DNA of 10,000 bases from Flavobacterium sp. (GTDB lineage: Bacteria; Bacteroidota; Bacteroidia; Flavobacteriales; Flavobacteriaceae). Numbering within the stretch: position 1 is the first letter of the stretch; the number at the start of each line of letters is the position of its first letter. A program made the position numbers and the translations under genes. Below, piece after piece: positions 7,216 to 10,000 of the stretch. The notes beneath the pieces were generated by a model. That model saw only the letters and a program-made list of their open reading frames with translations, was not told the DNA's origin and did not search any database. The stretch lies in the NCBI RefSeq assembly GCF_020217025.1, contig NZ_JAIWOF010000068.1, positions 1 to 10,000 of the forward strand, read 5' to 3'.

Positions 7216-7290
7216 ATGAAATCGCCACTAAACACGAGTTTGCGCAAGCAAACACATATGACGAGAAAGGCGATACCATTTGACCTTTAA
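7216..7290 (+). CDS. Possible 24-codon upstream ORF in the lipB leader
   Basis: An ATG at 7216 opens a 24-codon frame (MKSPLNTSLRKQ...KAIPFDL) ending in TAA at 7288-7290. It starts about 28 nt after the predicted start site and ends 19 bp before the lipB ATG. The peptide is basic and has no signal peptide or recognised motif. The ORF overlaps a nested inverted-repeat structure, so the sequence may be constrained as RNA and not as protein. Chance occurrence cannot be excluded at this length. Confidence 0.3.
   Translation: MKSPLNTSLRKQTHMTRKAIPFDL
7221..7274 (+). ncRNA. Candidate structured leader RNA upstream of lipB
   Basis: An outer 6-bp helix ATCGCC (7221-7226)/GGCGAT (7269-7274) encloses a perfect inner hairpin GTTTGC-GCAA-GCAAAC (7238-7253) with a GNRA tetraloop. 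Internal loops of 11 and 15 nt separate the two helices, and each contains an ACGAG word (7234-7238, its last G pairing in the inner stem, and 7261-7265). The element is richer in GC than the surrounding intergenic DNA and lies between the promoter box and the lipB start. I do not recognise it as a known riboswitch class. It could be a cis-regulatory element, a small RNA, or an accident within a short ORF. Confidence 0.4.
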
Positions 7291-7309
7291 AAAACAATAA
7301 AAGTTACAA

Positions 7310-8005
7310 ATGAATAAAAAAGTCCAACTTCAAGATTTAGGAAATAAAGATTACAAAGACACTTGGGATTATCAAGAAGAATTATTCAAAGAAATTGTCG
7401 ACATCAAAGTTCAAAATAGGAGAGAGGAAACTGCAATTGCTACACCTAACTATTTTTTATATGTAGAACATCCACATGTTTACACACTAGGAAAAAGTGG
7501 TGACATGTCTAATTTATTACTTTCTGAAAAACAATTAGAAGCAAAAGGGGCTACTTTTTATAAAATCAACAGAGGAGGCGATATCACCTACCACGGACCA
7601 GGACAAATCGTAGGCTATCCCATCTTAGATTTAGAAAACTTTTTCACTGACATTCATAAATACTTACGATTCCTAGAAGAAGCAATTATACTAACGCTAG
7701 CTGAATACGGTTTACACGCAACTCGTAGCGAAGGAGAAACCGGTGTTTGGTTTGATGTAGGAACACCATTCGCAAGAAAAATTTGCGCTATGGGAGTGCG
7801 AGCATCACGTTGGGTAACCATGCACGGTTTCGCTCTAAACGTCAATGCCGATTTAGGCTACTTCGACAACATCATCCCCTGCGGAATCAAAGGAAAAGCC
7901 GTTACCTCAATGCATGCCGAATTAGGAAAAGAAATAAACGAACAAGAAGTAAAAGAGAAAATTCTAAAACATTTTCAAAATTTGTTTGAAGCAGAAATAG
8001 TTTAA
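7310..8005 (+). CDS. lipB: Octanoyl-[acyl-carrier-protein]:protein N-octanoyltransferase
   Basis: LipB moves octanoate from acyl carrier protein to the lipoyl domains of 2-oxo-acid dehydrogenases and the glycine cleavage H protein, the first step of endogenous lipoate synthesis before LipA inserts sulfur. The 231-aa protein shows the family's core: EHPHVYTLGKSG, then RGGDITYHGPGQIVGYP (about 88-104), ARKICAMGVRASRWVTMHGFALNVN with the conserved Lys157, and IIPCGI with the catalytic Cys191 (Cys169 and Lys135 in E. coli). It is slightly longer than the E. coli enzyme at the N terminus. The ATG start follows an A-rich stretch (AAAAGTTACAA) and no Shine-Dalgarno is visible. It is divergent from lysS and has a long leader with a possible structured RNA and short ORF. 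No clear terminator follows it. Confidence 0.96.
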   Translation: MNKKVQLQDLGNKDYKDTWDYQEELFKEIVDIKVQNRREETAIATPNYFLYVEHPHVYTLGKSGDMSNLLLSEKQLEAKGATFYKINRGGDITYHGPGQIVGYPILDLENFFTDIHKYLRFLEEAIILTLAEYGLHATRSEGETGVWFDVGTPFARKICAMGVRASRWVTMHGFALNVNADLGYFDNIIPCGIKGKAVTSMHAELGKEINEQEVKEKILKHFQNLFEAEIV

Positions 8006-8014
8006 GTAAGTTTT

Positions 8015-8058
8015 ATCCCGTACATATCCCGTACATATCCCATATATGTCCCATGCAT
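8015..8058. repeat. Four tandem copies of an 11-bp repeat
   Basis: The units are ATCCCGTACAT (8015-8025), the same again (8026-8036), ATCCCATATAT (8037-8047) and GTCCCATGCAT (8048-8058). The consensus is RTCCC followed by RTRYAT; every difference between units is a transition, so alternation of purine and pyrimidine after CCC is kept. The array begins 10 bp after the lipB stop codon. Confidence 0.9.
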
Positions 8059-8191
8059 ATTTTGTACTTATCTTATAGTAAGTGTATTTAAATTAATTGA
8101 TTATTCTATAACATAGAATGTTTTCTCTGTATTTATTGTAAAATCAAGTTAAAAGTATTTTAGTTTGGTGGAAATATAAAAAAGTAAAACG

Positions 8192-8222
8192 CTCTGTTTA
8201 GCTCTATTCAACATAAACAGAG
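8192..8222 (-). terminator. Inverted repeat downstream of rnhB, possible weak terminator
   Basis: CTCTGTTTA (8192-8200) and TAAACAGAG (8214-8222) form a perfect 9-bp stem around a 13-nt loop. Read on the minus strand, downstream of rnhB, the stem is followed by GCGTTTTACTTTTTT, which is T-rich but interrupted. The loop is longer than usual, so terminator function is uncertain. Confidence 0.45.
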
Positions 8223-8254
8223 TAAAAAAATCTCCGTGTACCTCTGTGTGAATT

Positions 8255-8914
8255 CTAAAACTCCAAACTCAGCTGTTCTGGCAATAATCGAAAGCTCATT
8301 CGGTGGTATTTACAAGGGCCATATTTTTTAATGGCTTCTCTGTGATCTTTCGTTGGATAACCTTTGTTTTTCTTCCAATTATACATCGGAAACTCTTCGT
8401 GAATCTTATTCATGTATTCATCTCGGTAGGTTTTGGCTAAAACAGATGCCGCGGCAATACTCAAATATTTACTATCACCTTTAATGATGCTAGTTGTAGG
8501 AATTGATTTTAAAAGTTTAATTTCTTCTTTATTAAAAATCCTTCCTGTTTTTTGTTTCATGCCTAATTTTCCATTCAAAGGACGATTTCCGTCTACAATT
8601 ATATACTCTGGAGTTAGATTTAGTTGCAAAATACACTCTTGCATGGCTTTCATTGAGGCATTCAAGATGTTTATTTCGTCAATTTCATTTGGAAAAATAT
8701 GAGTAACGGCAAAAGAAGTTGCTTTCTTTTCAATTTCGGGTTTTAGTTTTTCTCTAATTTTTTCTGAAAGTTGTTTGGAATCATTGAGTAGATTTAGCTC
8801 AAAATTATCTGGAAGTAAAATAGCAGCAGCTGTTACAGGGCCGGCTAAGCAACCTCTTCCGGCTTCATCTGTTCCGCATTCTAATATTAAATTACTGTAA
8901 CTTTTACTTAACAT
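8255..8914 (-). CDS. rnhB: Ribonuclease HII
   Basis: RNase HII nicks RNA in RNA-DNA hybrids, including single ribonucleotides left in DNA and Okazaki primers. The acidic active site is intact: GTDEAGRG (Asp16, Glu17), VDGN (Asp108) and [17 protein letters not shown] (Asp165), followed by [10 protein letters not shown] and a C-terminal [13 protein letters not shown]. The frame can be extended to a TTG at 8929, but a -7 promoter box covers that codon, so the ATG at 8914 (219 aa) is the better start. Compared with the 198-aa E. coli enzyme there are about 20 extra residues between VDGN and [10 protein letters not shown] (about 111-139), a lysine-rich segment. The gene ends in TAG and is convergent with lipB and divergent from the SusC gene. 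Confidence 0.95.
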   Translation of the reverse strand: MLSKSYSNLILECGTDEAGRGCLAGPVTAAAILLPDNFELNLLNDSKQLSEKIREKLKPEIEKKATSFAVTHIFPNEIDEINILNASMKAMQECILQLNLTPEYIIVDGNRPLNGKLGMKQKTGRIFNKEEIKLLKSIPTTSIIKGDSKYLSIAAASVLAKTYRDEYMNKIHEEFPMYNWKKNKGYPTKDHREAIKKYGPCKYHRMSFRLLPEQLSLEF

Positions 8915-8926
8915 TCTTTTTTTTGA

Positions 8927-8934
8927 CAAAAATA
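8927..8934 (-). promoter_or_regulatory. -7 promoter element of rnhB
   Basis: TATTTTTG on the minus strand matches TAnnTTTG and lies 12 bp upstream of the ATG at 8914, implying a leader of only a few nucleotides. No TTTG is present at the -33 position. An inverted repeat CGCAA/TTGCG (8945-8959) lies in the upstream promoter region. Confidence 0.45.
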
Positions 8935-9052
8935 TAATTTTATACGCAACCTTTTTGCGATATTTTCATCTTTAGTATGAGATTCTTCCGTAAAATGTTT
9001 TTTTAAAACTAAAACTTTAACATAAATAAATTAGTAATATTCCGAAGTATTA

Positions 9053-9084
9053 TTTGTTTATTTAAGAAATAATTAAGAAGTTTG
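9053..9084 (+). promoter_or_regulatory. Promoter of the SusC-family gene
   Basis: TTTG (9053-9056) and GAAGTTTG (9077-9084, one base off TAnnTTTG) are separated by exactly 20 nt, the consensus spacing for Bacteroidota primary-sigma promoters. The expected start near 9090 gives a leader of about 23 nt. An AT-rich inverted repeat abuts the -33 box upstream. Confidence 0.55.
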
Positions 9085-9112
9085 CGGAATAACTAACTCA
9101 AATAAATTTAAT

Positions 9113-10000
9113 ATGAGATCGAAGTTCAAATGGATTTTTACGCTTTTAGTAGCGTTTACAATGCAGTTTTCGTTCGCACAAGAGAAAACTGTAACAGGTG
9201 TAGTTTCTGACGAACTAGGGCCTATTGCTGGTGCTAACGTTGTTGTTCAAGGGACAACTCGTGGAACCACTACTGATTTTGATGGTAACTATACCATTAG
9301 TGCTAAACAAGGAGATGTTTTAGTTTTTACTTACACAGGTAAAAAAACATCTACGGTTAAAGTTGGTGCTGCAAATTCTTACAATGTATCTATGTCTGAT
9401 GATGTGGTACAAGGAAATGAAGTTGTGGTTACGGCTTACGGTATTGTTAGAGAGACTAAAAAATTAGCTTATTCTACAGAAAAAGTAGAGGCTAAACAAT
9501 TAACTCAGGCTTCTCCAGTAAATGCTGTAACAGCTTTAGCAGGTAAAGTTTCTGGTTTGAACATTATTACAAGAAACAATGGTGTTAATCCATCTACAGT
9601 TGTAATCTTAAGAGGTTATAAAGGTATTACGGGTGATAATGCTGCGTTGATTGTTATTGATGGTGTTATTCAAGCTAACAATGCTTTGAATAACTTAAAT
9701 CCAAATGATATTGAGTCTATTAATACATTGAAAGGAGCTAGTGCAACTGCATTATACGGTTCTCAAGGTAGAAATGGAGCTTTAATTGTAACTACTAAAC
9801 AAGGTAAAAAAGATACAGGAATGTCTGTAGATTTTAGTACAAGTATGGTAGTTGAAAAAATCAAATATTTCCCTGAAATGCAAACTTCGTTTGGATCAGG
9901 TGTTGGTGAGTATGATCCATTTGAAAATACAAGTTGGGGTCCTAGATATGATGGAAATTTAAGACGTTTAGGTCCAATCTTAAGTGATGGTTCTTACCAA
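9113..10000 (+). CDS. SusC/RagA family TonB-linked outer-membrane protein (5' part)
   Basis: This is the first 296 codons of an open frame that continues past the window edge; the full family protein is usually near 1000 aa. Residues 1-22 are a signal peptide ending FSFA before QEK. Residues about 26-95 are a carboxypeptidase-regulatory-like beta-sandwich (VTGVVSDELGPIAGANVVVQGT...TTDFDGNYTI). A TonB-box-like EVVVTAYG follows at about 103-110, and then the plug domain with the SusC signature (VIDGVI, NPNDIESINTLKGASATALYGSQGRNGALIVTTKQGK). Such proteins form the beta-barrel through which a SusD-like lipoprotein delivers glycans or peptides, powered by TonB. The substrate cannot be told from this part, and any susD partner would lie beyond the window. 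The gene has its own promoter and is divergent from rnhB. Confidence 0.94.
   Translation, partial: MRSKFKWIFTLLVAFTMQFSFAQEKTVTGVVSDELGPIAGANVVVQGTTRGTTTDFDGNYTISAKQGDVLVFTYTGKKTSTVKVGAANSYNVSMSDDVVQGNEVVVTAYGIVRETKKLAYSTEKVEAKQLTQASPVNAVTALAGKVSGLNIITRNNGVNPSTVVILRGYKGITGDNAALIVIDGVIQANNALNNLNPNDIESINTLKGASATALYGSQGRNGALIVTTKQGKKDTGMSVDFSTSMVVEKIKYFPEMQTSFGSGVGEYDPFENTSWGPRYDGNLRRLGPILSDGSYQ

Noticed and set aside
7225..7288. Cobalamin riboswitch (GCCACT word) or TPP riboswitch (ACCATTTGACCT word) upstream of lipB
   Set aside because: The B12-box, the CTGAGA element and the rest of either conserved core are missing; the matches are isolated short words.
7654..7989. Minus-strand 63-codon and plus-strand 68-codon ORFs within lipB
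   Set aside because: Out-of-frame or antisense shadows of lipB, whose conserved motifs cover the same bases.
8015..8058. CRISPR array
   Set aside because: The repeats are 11 bp with no spacers between them and no cas gene is nearby.
8915..8929. TTG start five codons upstream for rnhB
   Set aside because: A TAnnTTTG promoter box covers this codon, so transcription would begin after it; the ATG at 8914 fits.

Overview
The window is about 10 kb of low-GC DNA from a member of the Bacteroidota, most likely Flavobacteriaceae and Flavobacterium-like. The reasons are a SusC/RagA TonB-linked outer-membrane protein, a small protein ending in a type IX secretion (T9SS) sorting domain, a lysyl-tRNA synthetase with a C-terminal extension, near absence of Shine-Dalgarno sequences, and several promoters of the Bacteroidota form TTTG-N20-TAnnTTTG. 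It is mostly a chromosomal housekeeping region. No rRNA, tRNA, CRISPR array, transposase or prophage gene was seen.

Left part (1-3482, plus strand): a PLP-dependent ACC deaminase/D-cysteine desulfhydrase-like enzyme, then an intergenic stretch carrying a 75-bp-period tandem repeat with GC-rich palindromes, then a lipoprotein glucosaminidase with a LysM domain. Its stop codon overlaps the start of hemL (glutamate-1-semialdehyde aminomutase). A strong bidirectional terminator closes hemL and also serves the gene arriving from the right.

Middle part (3481-7059, minus strand): two small secreted proteins (one hypothetical, one Spy/CpxP-like), a small T9SS cargo protein, and lysS. Terminators lie behind the T9SS gene and behind lysS. 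Each gene appears to have its own promoter, and the T9SS gene's promoter is embedded in the lysS terminator region.

Right part (7060-10000): lysS and lipB (octanoyltransferase) diverge from a 250-bp region. lipB has an unusual leader of about 120 nt that holds both a nested stem structure and a 24-codon upstream ORF. Next come an intergenic stretch with four 11-bp tandem repeats and a hairpin, rnhB (RNase HII) on the minus strand, and the first 296 codons of a SusC-family gene that runs off the window edge.

No new multi-gene system is evident. The parts most worth a second look are non-coding: the lipB leader, the palindromic period-75 repeats, and the 11-bp repeat array.
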